Position numbers and translations under genes: made by a program. A stretch of DNA of 48,361 bases from Pseudomonadota bacterium (GTDB lineage Bacteria > Pseudomonadota > Gammaproteobacteria > Burkholderiales > Methylophilaceae). Positions 17,214 through 26,495 of the stretch are shown one piece after another; positions within the stretch are counted from its first letter, which is position 1, and each line of letters opens with the position of its first letter. The notes beneath the pieces were generated by a model, which was given only the letters and a program-made list of their open reading frames with translations, did no database searches and had not been told where the DNA came from. The stretch is taken from the NCBI GenBank assembly GCA_029563075.1, contig JAKQTN010000032.1, positions 1-48,361 on the forward strand, read 5' to 3'.

Positions 17214-18326
17214 ATGCTAATCGGTGTCCCCAAAGAAATCAAAGTGCGTGAATATAGAGTTGGTCTGGTGCCAGCCAATGTACGAGAGCTGGTGGCACGT
17301 GGCCACGAGGTCATAGTCGAAACTAAGGCAGGCGAAGGGATTGGCACCAGTGACGAGCAATACCAAGCGGCAGGCGCAACCATTATCAAGTCGGCGCAGG
17401 AAGTATTCGAACATGCCAAGTTGATTGTCAAAGTCAAAGAGCCTCAAGCCGTCGAACGACAATGGCTTAAGCCAGGACAGATTCTCTTTACCTACCTGCA
17501 CCTTGCACCTGATCCGGAACAAGCGAATGATCTGATTGATTCCGGTGCGACCTGCATTGCCTATGAAACGGTCACTGCAGACGGCGGTGGTTTGCCTTTG
17601 CTGGCCCCCATGTCGGAGGTGGCTGGCAGGCTTTCGGTTCAGGCTGGTGCATATTTTCTTGAAAAAACACATGGCGGACTTGGCATCTTGCTGGGCGGCG
17701 TGCCTGGGGTAGAGCCGGCCATCGTGACAGTGATCGGCGGCGGAGTGGTCGGTACGCATGCGATTGATGTCGCGCTTGGCATGGGTGCCACCGTGTCGGT
17801 GCTGGATCGCAATGTCAATGTTCTGCGTAACCTCCGCAAACAATTCGGCCATCGCCTGAATACCGTTTATTCGACCTCAGACGCAATCGAGCACCACTGT
17901 AGTATTGCCGATCTTGTGATCGGCGGAGTGCTGGTTGCTGGGGCGGCGGCTCCCAAGCTCATCACGCGCGACATAGTCAGGGGCATGAAACCAGGAAGCG
18001 TGATAGTGGATGTTGCAATTGACCAAGGCGGTTGCTGTGAAACTGCTCGCCCGACCACGCATGATGCACCAACCTATGTGGTCGATGGTGTGATCCATTA
18101 CTGTGTCGCTAATATGCCGGGCGCAGTACCGCGCACTTCGACTTATGCGCTCAACAATGCCACGCTCCCTTATGTGCTGGCACTTGCGGATCACGACTTG
18201 CAAGCGTTGAGGTATGACCGGCATCTTCTGAACGGGCTGAACGTGCATCAAGGCAAGGTGACTAATCTACCCGTTGCTACCGCACTTGGGCTCGCATTCT
18301 ACGAGCCTGCTGCTGCACTAGGATAG
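17214..18326 (+). CDS. ald: Alanine dehydrogenase
   Basis: The enzyme catalyses reversible NAD-dependent deamination of L-alanine to pyruvate and ammonia. At 370 residues it is full length. The N-terminus is [20 protein letters not shown], with the catalytic Lys in KVKEPQ and His in YLHLAPD. The NAD site is [15 protein letters not shown], and [25 protein letters not shown] is typical of Ald. GAGGAG at 17199-17204 is the ribosome binding site. It is flanked by the second and third tRNA-His att-like copies, so it may have arrived with, or been enclosed by, an older element. Confidence 0.95.
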   Translation: MLIGVPKEIKVREYRVGLVPANVRELVARGHEVIVETKAGEGIGTSDEQYQAAGATIIKSAQEVFEHAKLIVKVKEPQAVERQWLKPGQILFTYLHLAPDPEQANDLIDSGATCIAYETVTADGGGLPLLAPMSEVAGRLSVQAGAYFLEKTHGGLGILLGGVPGVEPAIVTVIGGGVVGTHAIDVALGMGATVSVLDRNVNVLRNLRKQFGHRLNTVYSTSDAIEHHCSIADLVIGGVLVAGAAAPKLITRDIVRGMKPGSVIVDVAIDQGGCCETARPTTHDAPTYVVDGVIHYCVANMPGAVPRTSTYALNNATLPYVLALADHDLQALRYDRHLLNGLNVHQGKVTNLPVATALGLAFYEPAAALG

Positions 18327-18367
18327 TCCAAACATTAAAAAAATAACTCTCATCTTCCTTCTTTGGA

Positions 18368-18408
18368 TGATTCCAGTTGTCATGGGCTCGAGCCTCTTTG
18401 TCACCCCA
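18368..18408. repeat. Decayed third copy of the tRNA-His att sequence
   Basis: TGATTCCAGTTGTC is exact, then A for G, TGGG, C for T, TCGAGCC, a diverged stretch of 8 instead of 9 bases, and ACCCCA. It aligns with tRNA-His 10940-10981 over its full length with a few changes and one gap. It lies outside the current element, so it marks an older integration endpoint. Confidence 0.75.
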
Positions 18409-18509
18409 TCTTGCTTTTTCAAGTTGCTTCCCATTGATAGCCTGCTTTATAACGGTTATAGTGTATCTAACAAACAAAAATAATCGTTTCAAAATAAAAG
18501 GATAAATCA

Positions 18510-19934
18510 ATGGCTGAGCTACGCCCGGTGCTCATCATTATTGATGATGACCCGCTCATTACCGATACCTTGCACTTTGTGCTAAGCAAGCACTTTGAAG
18601 TGTGTGTCGCCGATTCACGCGCACAAGCTAAAAGCCTGTTGCGTCAGTTGGAGGAGCCGCCGTCGCTCGCTTTGGTCGATTTGGGCCTGCCGCCCATGCA
18701 ACACAAGCCGGACGAGGGCTTTAAGATGATCGGCGAGTTGCTGGCGCACTCGCCCAGCATGAAGATTCATGTGCTTTCTGGTCAAAGTGATGATGTGAAT
18801 GTGAAGCACGCGCTGGCTCTAGGCGCTCTTGATTTTATTCCTAAACCTTGTGATGTCGAGCGTTTAAAAGAGCTCTTGCTCAATTCGTTAAAAGTTCAAA
18901 GTGTTGAGCTAACAGAAAAGCCTGAAGACAAAAACGGCGGCATGATAGGCGAAAGTTTGCCTATGCAAACGCTGATTATGCAGATACGCCAATTTGCCGA
19001 TTCGCCTTTCCCCGTGCTGATTGAGGGTGAGTCTGGCAGCGGCAAAGAGCGCGTTGCCAATAATTTCCACCGTTTCAGCAAGCGCGCCAAGCAACCTTAT
19101 TTGTCGGTGAATTGTGCGGCCATTTCACCGATGCTGGCAGAATCCATCTTGTTTGGTCATGCAAAAGGCGCATTTACGGGCGCGGCAACCTCGAATGCGG
19201 GCTACTTTGAAGAGGTGGGCGAAGGCACATTGTTTCTGGACGAAATTGGCGAGTTGCCATTGGAGATGCAGGCCAAATTGCTGCGCGTGCTAGAAAACGG
19301 GGAATACACGCGCGTTGGTGAAACACAGGTACGCAAGAGCAAAGCGCGTGTGGTAGCTGCCACTAACCGAGATTTGCGTGCAGAAGTGCGCGCCGGAAAT
19401 TTCAGGTCGGATTTGTATCATCGTTTGGGCGTGTTTGCAGTTAAGGTGCCGCCCTTGCGCGATTTAGGCGAGGATAGCCTGATATTGCTGGAGCACTTTA
19501 ATGCGTTTTATGCGCGTGAAACTGGCCAGCAACCATTTAAGCTGGACGATAGAGCAAAATCCCGCTGGTTGAGTTACCACTTTCCGGGCAATGTGCGCGA
19601 GTTGCGTAATATCATCATTCGGCTGATTGCGAAATATGCCGGGCAAACCGTCAATGAAACACAGCTTTCCGCCGAGCTGGATTTATCGCGTCAGAATGAG
19701 ATGGATAGCGGCACGGCTATAGTCACTAACAGTGGCGATTTATCAAGTTATGCCATGCAGCACTTACAAAACGAAGCAAATGTGAGCTTGGATCAAGTAC
19801 TAAAATCATGGGAGAAAGCATACGTCAGTGCCGCTATGCATATTACCCATGGTAATTTAAGCCAGGCCGCTAAAATGTTAGGCATTAACCGCACGACACT
19901 GTACAGCCGCATACAGCTTCAAGAAGAAAAATAG
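18510..19934 (+). CDS. Sigma-54-dependent response regulator
   Basis: This 474-residue NtrC-type activator has a receiver domain (1-125) with acidic pocket D12-D14, phosphoacceptor D57 and FIPKP. A sigma-54 AAA+ domain follows (about 145-385) with Walker A GESGSGKE (about 172-179), the sigma-54 contact loop GAFTGA (about 220) and an arginine finger region. The C-terminus has a Fis-type helix-turn-helix (LSQAAKMLGINRTTLYSRI). It is the first gene before the MSHA-like cluster, 12 bp upstream of mshM-like, and probably controls pilus genes or itself. No partner kinase is in the window. It resembles the PrsR-like branch, but no exosortase genes are present. Confidence 0.9.
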   Translation: MAELRPVLIIIDDDPLITDTLHFVLSKHFEVCVADSRAQAKSLLRQLEEPPSLALVDLGLPPMQHKPDEGFKMIGELLAHSPSMKIHVLSGQSDDVNVKHALALGALDFIPKPCDVERLKELLLNSLKVQSVELTEKPEDKNGGMIGESLPMQTLIMQIRQFADSPFPVLIEGESGSGKERVANNFHRFSKRAKQPYLSVNCAAISPMLAESILFGHAKGAFTGAATSNAGYFEEVGEGTLFLDEIGELPLEMQAKLLRVLENGEYTRVGETQVRKSKARVVAATNRDLRAEVRAGNFRSDLYHRLGVFAVKVPPLRDLGEDSLILLEHFNAFYARETGQQPFKLDDRAKSRWLSYHFPGNVRELRNIIIRLIAKYAGQTVNETQLSAELDLSRQNEMDSGTAIVTNSGDLSSYAMQHLQNEANVSLDQVLKSWEKAYVSAAMHITHGNLSQAAKMLGINRTTLYSRIQLQEEK

Positions 19935-19946
19935 AGAGGGTGTTGA

Positions 19947-21344
19947 ATGTATTACGCCCATTTTGGCTTGAAAGAGCCACCATTTAAAATCACCCCGAAT
20001 ACTGAAGTTTTTTATACCGGCGGCAATCGCGGTGCGGTGCTGGAGGCCTTGATCTATGCCATCAATAGCGGTGAGGGCATTATCAAGGTGGTGGGTGAAG
20101 TAGGCAGCGGCAAAACCATGTTGTGCCGCATGCTGCAGACTATGCTGCCCGACAAGATTGAGAGTATTTATCTGGCCAATCCCAGTGTTGCACCGGAAGA
20201 CGTCCTGCATGCGATTGCCTTTGAGTTACAGCTTAAACTCCCCAAAAATGCAGACCGCCTGAAGGTGATGCAGGTACTGCAGAATCATTTGCTGGCAAGG
20301 CATGCAGCGGGCAAGCAGGTAGTGATTTTTGTAGAAGAAGCGCAAGGCATGCCGCTGGCAACCCTGGAAGAAATCAGATTACTTTCGAACCTGGAAACCA
20401 AGCATCACAAGCTGCTGCAGATTGTGCTATTTGGCCAGCCGGAGCTTGATGAAAATCTGAACCAGGCGCATATTCGCCAATTGCGCGAGCGCATTACACA
20501 TAGCTTTAATTTAGCACCCTTGCGCACAGAAGAAATTGGCGAATATCTTATTTTTAGACTCCGCTCAGCCGGGTATTTTGGCCCGCCCCTATTCAATACT
20601 GCGGCCATCAAAAAACTGGCCAATGCCGCCAATGGCCTTGTGCGGCGGGTGAACATTCTGGCAGATAAAGCATTGCTGGCCGCATTTGCAGAAAATGTAT
20701 ACTTGGTGACGCCTAAGCACGTGCAGGCGGCGATAGCCGATAGTGAGTTTGGCGTGGAAAAAGCAAAATCTATTGCCAGGCAATCTCAAATATTCATGTG
20801 GGCGGCCTTGTTGGCACTGGGTTTGGCGCTTGGTTACGCGGTGAGCACATGGACGCAAAAACAATCAGCTGCTCAAGCTGACAAGCCCCAAACCGCAGCG
20901 GCAGAGCGCCAGCCAAAAGCAAATGCGCCAGCAAGCGAAGCCAGGGCAGATGAAGCCAAGCCCGGAGAAGCGCAGCAAATCAACCTAGCTCCGCCTACAA
21001 GCATGACAACAAACCAGCAGACGGATATTTTAACGCAGCGCTTAAACGCCACCTCGGCTTGGCTTGCCAGCCAGCCGCCCAATACAGTGAGTATTCAGCT
21101 GATGGGGGCAAGTAGCGATACGCAGCTAAAAAATGATCTGGAGGTGTTAAGCCAGCAGATCGAGCTGGATAATATTTATGTCTATCGAACCAAAGTAAAT
21201 AACCAGCCATTTTTAACGGTGCTGTACGGCAGTTTTGCCAATCGGCTCGAAGCGACGCAGGCCTTGCAAAAATTACCTGCTGAGCTGCAGAGAAATCGTC
21301 CGCAATTACGTACTATTGCAGGGGTGTTACAAGAAACCAAATAA
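19947..21344 (+). CDS. mshM: MshM/ExeA-like AAA ATPase with C-terminal SPOR-like domain
   Basis: The ATPase domain (about 1-265) is of the ExeA/GspA type: YYAHFGLKEPPFKITPNTEVFY, Walker A GEVGSGKT (about 50-57), and VVIFVEEAQ as Walker B. A single membrane helix (about 283-303) follows, then an Ala/Pro-rich linker. The periplasmic C-terminus (about 385-460) looks like a SPOR peptidoglycan-binding domain (YVYRTKVNNQPFLTVLYGSFANRLEATQALQKLP). By analogy with ExeA/GspA it would help insert the secretin through peptidoglycan. The next gene encodes that secretin. 465 residues; operon with the regulator upstream. Confidence 0.85.
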   Translation: MYYAHFGLKEPPFKITPNTEVFYTGGNRGAVLEALIYAINSGEGIIKVVGEVGSGKTMLCRMLQTMLPDKIESIYLANPSVAPEDVLHAIAFELQLKLPKNADRLKVMQVLQNHLLARHAAGKQVVIFVEEAQGMPLATLEEIRLLSNLETKHHKLLQIVLFGQPELDENLNQAHIRQLRERITHSFNLAPLRTEEIGEYLIFRLRSAGYFGPPLFNTAAIKKLANAANGLVRRVNILADKALLAAFAENVYLVTPKHVQAAIADSEFGVEKAKSIARQSQIFMWAALLALGLALGYAVSTWTQKQSAAQADKPQTAAAERQPKANAPASEARADEAKPGEAQQINLAPPTSMTTNQQTDILTQRLNATSAWLASQPPNTVSIQLMGASSDTQLKNDLEVLSQQIELDNIYVYRTKVNNQPFLTVLYGSFANRLEATQALQKLPAELQRNRPQLRTIAGVLQETK

Positions 21345-21465
21345 AGTTGTAAAAAAGCTAATCGTATAACTAAAATTATAAAACTTTCAATAAGTTAGTA
21401 TTGCAATTTAATGCAGATTATGCGATAACTGTCATAGTATAAAAATCTTTGGGAGCAGGCACGTC

Positions 21466-23349
21466 GTGCTTAAAAACAACATTAAAGTTTATTTTGGCAG
21501 AGTTGGCTTGGTTGCAGTTGTTGGTTTGATACTTGTTTCCTGCGCGCACCAGTCTAAAGTCACGCCTTCTACAGGTCATATCGATGGCAAGGCCGACACA
21601 CAAAGCGCCCCTCAAGATAACGCAGCAGCGGCTCCCATTCCCAAGCTGGTGAAAAGCAGCCCGCAATTACCGCCCCCCAAAGCCACCACAAAAGCACAAA
21701 CTTACAGCGTAGTGGTGAACGAAGTGCCGGTAAAAGAGATTCTGTTTGCACTGGCGCGCGAGAGCAAAATTAACATCGACATTCATCCTGCCATACGCGG
21801 ACGTGCAACACTGAATGCGGTCGATCAAACCCTGCCAGCCATTCTGGAAAGGTTAGCTAAACAGGTGGATTTAACCTACCGGATGGATGGCAATGTGCTC
21901 CATATTACGCCTGATCAGCCGGTGTTGCGTACCTATAAAGTGGATTACGTTAATATTAATCGTGACACAGAAGGGTTCATTGGTGCTGATGGTCAGATTT
22001 CTAGCTCTGCGCAGACTAGTGGTGGTACGGGTTCTTCAACCACTACCAGCGGTAATGGTGCTAATAACAGTTCTCGTACGCTGGTATCTAGTAAAGCGAA
22101 AAACCATTTATGGGAATCGCTCATACAAAATATCAAAGATTTGTTAGCAGAAACAGACAAAGAAGTGATCGTGACAAGATTCGGCACCTTAGGTGAAAAA
22201 GACGCCAAGACAGCAAAATCAGGTCCGGATGAAAATAATGCGCAGGCGGATAACAATAAAGCGGAGACTGAACAACGCAATGAACAGCGCTCTGAATACA
22301 AGACGCTATTTGCAGCTAACGTGATTGCCAACCCGGAAACGGGTGTCATCAGCGTGCGAGCAACAAATAAACAGCATGAAAAGGTCCAGGAATTTATAGA
22401 TAAAGTGTTGCACGATGCCAAGAAACAGGTATTGGTTGAAGCTACAATAGTAGAGGTGGTATTAAAAGATAGTTTTCAGGCAGGGATCGATTGGAGCAGG
22501 CTCAATAACTCCAGCACAAATAGCGGTTTTGTTTTTGGCCAAAGGCTGGGATCGAAAAATTTCAATATTAACAATAACGTAATACAAAGCACAGAAAATA
22601 GTAATGCGCTTGGTATAGGTACTGACGCAGGAATTGTGTTTGGTTATTTAAACCCAGTCAGCCGAATCGGGAATATCGCTGCCTCTATTAATTTGCTTAA
22701 GCAATTTGGTGACACTAAAGTGTTATCCAGCCCAAAACTGATGGTGTTGAACAACCAAACCGCGGTGCTTAAAGTAGTGGATAACCTGGTGTATTTTACC
22801 GTTCAGGCTCAGCAAGCCACTGTGGGAGGCACCGTTGGCGGCACTTTAGCTACGTTTACAACCACACCAAACACTGTGCCAGTTGGCATAGTGATGAGCG
22901 TGACACCCCAAATTAATGACACAGGAAGTGTGGGTATTAATGTCCGGCCAAGCATTACACGGGTGATAGATTCGGTGCAGGATCCGAACCCTAATTTGCG
23001 TACGGGTCAATTTAATACAGGCACGCCAATAAAAAGTGAAATACCTATCATTCAGGTGCGTGAAATGGAGTCCATGTTACAGATCAATAGCGGTAGCACT
23101 GCGGTGTTAGGTGGGCTTATGCAGGATGAGATTGTTCGTAACACCGATAAAGTTCCTGGTCTTAGCAATGTGCCTGGGGTAGGTAATTTGTTTAAGGGCA
23201 AAAATGATGCAACTCGCAAAACAGAGTTGGTGATTTTTTTGCGTCCGACCGTCATATCTAATGCCAGTCTAGAGAGCGATGAGCTGCAGCGCTATAAACA
23301 GTATCTTCCAGCGCAACAATTACAAAATGTGTTAGAAGAAGCGAATTAA
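21466..23349 (+). CDS. mshL: Secretin, MshL/PulD family lipoprotein
   Basis: An outer-membrane secretin of 627 residues. The start is GTG 21466. A lipoprotein signal ends in LVSC with C26 as the lipidated residue. The N0/STN-like domain (about 80-145) contains VPVKEILFALARESKINIDIHP and NAVDQTLPAILERLAKQ. A Ser/Thr/Gly/Asn-rich insertion is at about 165-200. The secretin core (about 390-610) has VPVGIVMSVTPQI and GSTAVLGGLMQDE followed by PGLSNVPGVGNLFKGK, the secretin signature. It forms the pilus or pseudopilus exit pore. A 120-bp gap upstream could hold an internal promoter. Confidence 0.9.
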   Translation: MLKNNIKVYFGRVGLVAVVGLILVSCAHQSKVTPSTGHIDGKADTQSAPQDNAAAAPIPKLVKSSPQLPPPKATTKAQTYSVVVNEVPVKEILFALARESKINIDIHPAIRGRATLNAVDQTLPAILERLAKQVDLTYRMDGNVLHITPDQPVLRTYKVDYVNINRDTEGFIGADGQISSSAQTSGGTGSSTTTSGNGANNSSRTLVSSKAKNHLWESLIQNIKDLLAETDKEVIVTRFGTLGEKDAKTAKSGPDENNAQADNNKAETEQRNEQRSEYKTLFAANVIANPETGVISVRATNKQHEKVQEFIDKVLHDAKKQVLVEATIVEVVLKDSFQAGIDWSRLNNSSTNSGFVFGQRLGSKNFNINNNVIQSTENSNALGIGTDAGIVFGYLNPVSRIGNIAASINLLKQFGDTKVLSSPKLMVLNNQTAVLKVVDNLVYFTVQAQQATVGGTVGGTLATFTTTPNTVPVGIVMSVTPQINDTGSVGINVRPSITRVIDSVQDPNPNLRTGQFNTGTPIKSEIPIIQVREMESMLQINSGSTAVLGGLMQDEIVRNTDKVPGLSNVPGVGNLFKGKNDATRKTELVIFLRPTVISNASLESDELQRYKQYLPAQQLQNVLEEAN

Positions 23350-23368
23350 TTAGTGAATCGGGTGATGC

Positions 23369-24706
23369 ATGAGTCTGCTAATTAAAGCGCTAGATAAAGC
23401 CCAGAATGCCAAAACTGAGCAAGCGCAAGCTGAAAATAAAACCCAAGACAACGCGCTGAATAATCAAGGTGCGGATTTAGAATTATCACTTAGCCCTACG
23501 GGCAGTTCACTTGCGGAGCCGGGCACGATCGACGCAGCGGTGGCCAGCGGTGTTGTCATGCAAAACAGTAGCAATACTGCGAGCACTTCACCTGCTTCAT
23601 CTGCAAATGTATCGTCAAAAAGTGCAGCCAACGTATTCTCAGCTAAAGGTGTCGAAGCACAAAACGATAACAAGCGGTTAGCCTTAATCGCTGGTGCCGG
23701 TTTGTTGGCTTTGCTGGCAATGGGGCTATATTTCTACCAGTTTGTAGACACTACGCCAGATATCGTGATTCCGCAGCGGCCATTAGAGCAGCTGGCTGCC
23801 ACGCCGCAACTAGCACCGCCGTTAGAGCAGCCGGAAAACACCGCAAGTAACATCACTTCTACGCCCACTGAAACAGTCGAGCCTGCGGTGCCACCATTAT
23901 TTGTGCCTGCCGAAACAACATCGCTTGCAGAACAGCAACAAAATGTGAATAAAAAAACATTGAAAAAACCGGCGGTTGTTGAGGGTGACAAGTTTGCCGT
24001 GGCAGAGAATTCCGATGATGCTGGCGAGCCAGAAGTTGTAATAGCACAGTCAAACAGAAAAACAGGCAAATCAAAAACCTTGCAAATGGGTGAGTCTATT
24101 GCTTCACCCAGTGCTTCTGTAAGCGTGACGAAAAGCAAGTCGCAGCCGAGTGTAAATCCAGCCTTAATGAGTGCATATGAGGCTTACAATGCGGGCAATG
24201 ATGCTGAAGCACAAAAGCTCTACAAGCAAGTGTTGCAGCACGATGCACGCAATGTAGATGCCTTGCTGGGGCTGGGTGCCATTGCTGCGCGGCAAGGCCG
24301 TATGGCGGACGCAAACGATTGGTACAGTAAGGTGCTTGAAGTAGACCCACGGAACAATATAGCGCAGGCGGCCGTGCTAGACAGCCCATCGCAAGGTAAT
24401 GAGCAGGCGAGTGAAAGTCGTCTTAAAAACATGCTGGCCAAACGGCCGGATGATGCAAATTTACACGTGGCACTGGGCAATTTGTATGCCGAGCAAGATC
24501 AGTGGCCTGCCGCACAGCAGGCTTATTTTGAAGCCTACAGGTTGAATGCAAGCGCAGATAATGCTTTTAATCTGGCGGTGAGCTTGGACCAGATGGGCAA
24601 GCCAAAACTGGCCTTGCCGTATTATCAGCGTGCGCTAGAGCAGGCATCGGATACAAGCAGTATAGATAAAGCCGCGCTGGAAGCGCGTATTGCGGCAATT
24701 CAGTAA
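23369..24706 (+). CDS. mshN: MshN-like TPR membrane protein
   Basis: The 445-residue protein has a short cytoplasmic N-terminus (MSLLIKALDKAQNAK, typical of MshN), a low-complexity stretch, and one membrane helix (about 102-125). A Pro/Ser-rich periplasmic linker follows, then C-terminal TPR repeats (about 265-440: AYEAYNAGNDAEAQKLYKQ, ALLGLGAIAARQGRMADANDWY, LHVALGNLYAEQDQWPAAQQAY). TPR proteins of this type support secretin or pilus assembly. It lies between the secretin and ATPase genes and is co-transcribed with them. Confidence 0.8.
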   Translation: MSLLIKALDKAQNAKTEQAQAENKTQDNALNNQGADLELSLSPTGSSLAEPGTIDAAVASGVVMQNSSNTASTSPASSANVSSKSAANVFSAKGVEAQNDNKRLALIAGAGLLALLAMGLYFYQFVDTTPDIVIPQRPLEQLAATPQLAPPLEQPENTASNITSTPTETVEPAVPPLFVPAETTSLAEQQQNVNKKTLKKPAVVEGDKFAVAENSDDAGEPEVVIAQSNRKTGKSKTLQMGESIASPSASVSVTKSKSQPSVNPALMSAYEAYNAGNDAEAQKLYKQVLQHDARNVDALLGLGAIAARQGRMADANDWYSKVLEVDPRNNIAQAAVLDSPSQGNEQASESRLKNMLAKRPDDANLHVALGNLYAEQDQWPAAQQAYFEAYRLNASADNAFNLAVSLDQMGKPKLALPYYQRALEQASDTSSIDKAALEARIAAIQ

Positions 24707-24748
24707 TTTAAAAATAACAACAACTCCAACAATGACAAAACTTAAATA

Positions 24749-26455
24749 ATGGCAGAGCAAAGACGTAAATTACGCTTGGGCGAATTGATGATACAGCAGG
24801 GTCTGATCAGTCAGGATCAGCTGCGTATTGCGCTTATTGAGCAGGAGCAAAATAACATCCCGCTCGGTCGTCAGCTGGTGCGTCTGGGTTTTGTGTCCGA
24901 GAGCATGGTGCGCGATCTGGTCGCGCACACCATCGGTCAGGAAAGTATCGATTTAACCACGGTAGTCGCGGATGTGGACGCGCTGGGCATGGTGCCGGAA
25001 GACTTTTCCCGGCGCTATCATCTGTTACCAGTGGCGTATGAGGATGCCACCAAAACCATGATTGTGGCGATGGCCGACATGTTCAACGTGGTTGCACTGG
25101 ATCAACTGCGCGCCATGCTGGGCGGACAAATTCAGCTCAAGCCGGTATTGGCGGCCGAGGCGCAGCTCGAAGAGCATATCGACCAGTTTTATGGTTATGA
25201 GCTTTCGGTGGACGGCATTTTACGCGAGATAGAAACGGGTGAGATTGATTACCAAAGTCTATCCGCAGAGGGAGATGAATACACGCAGCCAGTGGTGCGG
25301 CTAGTAGGCGCATTGCTGATGGACGCGGTTAAGCGTGGTGCTTCGGATATCCACTTTGAGCCAGAATATGCTTTTTTGCGCATTCGTTACCGGATAGACG
25401 GCGTGTTGCAGCAGGTGCGCAGTTTGCACAAAAGTTACTGGCCGGGCGTTGCGGTACGCCTAAAGGTAATCAGTGGCATGGATATCGCCGAAACGCGTGC
25501 GCCGCAGGATGGCCGTTTGAACATGAATCTGTGTGGCCGGCCGATTGATTTCAGGGTGTCTTCACATCCCACCATACATGGTGAAAATATTGTCCTGCGT
25601 GTGCTGGATCGTGAAAGATCCATTATTCCGCTGGAGCGCATGGGGTTGCGAACAACCACGTTGGAACAGCTAAAGCTGATGATGACGCGGCCTGAAGGTA
25701 TTTTGATTGTCACCGGGCCTACCGGCAGCGGTAAAACTACCACGCTTTATTCGCTGTTATCGCACCAGAATGTTGAGTCGGTCAATATCATGACTCTGGA
25801 AGACCCGGTGGAGTATCCCGTCGCGCAGATGCGGCAGACTTCGGTGGCCGAGGTGAACAAAGTAGATTTTGCCAATGGCATCCGTTCGATCATGCGGCAA
25901 GACCCGGACATTATCCTGGTGGGCGAGGTGCGCGATGCCGATACTGCCACGATGGCTTTCCGTGCGGCCATGACTGGGCACCAGGTTTTCACTACGCTAC
26001 ACACCAATTCGGCTTTAGGGGCGTTTCCGAGGTTGACGGATATTGGCATTTCGCCCGATATTCTGGCTGGCAATATTATCGGGGTGGTGGCGCAGCGTTT
26101 GGTGCGTGTGCTTTGCCCGCATTGTAAAGAGCCTGCTAAACCTACGGATGAAGAGCGCAAAATTCTAGGCGTCAAGCGCAACGAGGCGATTCAGATATTC
26201 AGGCACAAAGGCTGTAAGCGCTGCAACCAAACCGGTTACCGTGGACGTATGGCTATTATGGAGCTATTGCGAATCGACAGCGATATGGATTCGCTTATTG
26301 CGCGGCGTGCGCATTTTGATGAACTGCGCAAAATGGCACTTGAAAAAGGCTTTTCAACTTTGGCGGATGACGGGGTGCGGCGAATTCTGGAAGGTTATAC
26401 CAGCATCGAAGAAGTGATGCGCGTGATTGACCTGACGGCGCGTATCTTTCATTAG
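24749..26455 (+). CDS. mshE: MshE/GspE-type assembly ATPase with MshEN domain
   Basis: This 568-residue cytoplasmic hexameric ATPase powers pilus or pseudopilus extension. Its N-terminal MshEN domain (1-145) shows two copies of the motif (LRLGELMIQQGLISQDQLRIAL; IPLGRQLVRLGFVSE). In Vibrio MshE this motif binds cyclic di-GMP. The ATPase core has Walker A GPTGSGKTTT (about 323), the Asp box, Walker B DPDIILVGEVRD and a His box. A four-cysteine zinc site is CPHC (about 455) plus CKRC (about 489). Extension is therefore probably gated by c-di-GMP. Confidence 0.92.
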   Translation: MAEQRRKLRLGELMIQQGLISQDQLRIALIEQEQNNIPLGRQLVRLGFVSESMVRDLVAHTIGQESIDLTTVVADVDALGMVPEDFSRRYHLLPVAYEDATKTMIVAMADMFNVVALDQLRAMLGGQIQLKPVLAAEAQLEEHIDQFYGYELSVDGILREIETGEIDYQSLSAEGDEYTQPVVRLVGALLMDAVKRGASDIHFEPEYAFLRIRYRIDGVLQQVRSLHKSYWPGVAVRLKVISGMDIAETRAPQDGRLNMNLCGRPIDFRVSSHPTIHGENIVLRVLDRERSIIPLERMGLRTTTLEQLKLMMTRPEGILIVTGPTGSGKTTTLYSLLSHQNVESVNIMTLEDPVEYPVAQMRQTSVAEVNKVDFANGIRSIMRQDPDIILVGEVRDADTATMAFRAAMTGHQVFTTLHTNSALGAFPRLTDIGISPDILAGNIIGVVAQRLVRVLCPHCKEPAKPTDEERKILGVKRNEAIQIFRHKGCKRCNQTGYRGRMAIMELLRIDSDMDSLIARRAHFDELRKMALEKGFSTLADDGVRRILEGYTSIEEVMRVIDLTARIFH

Positions 26456-26495
26456 TTAGATTTGGCATTAAGCAAAATAAAATCATAATCAAACC

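Noticed and set aside
18510-19934. PEP-CTERM/exosortase regulator PrsR
   Set aside because: The domain layout is similar, but no exosortase, PrsK kinase or PEP-CTERM genes are nearby; the context is a pilus cluster.
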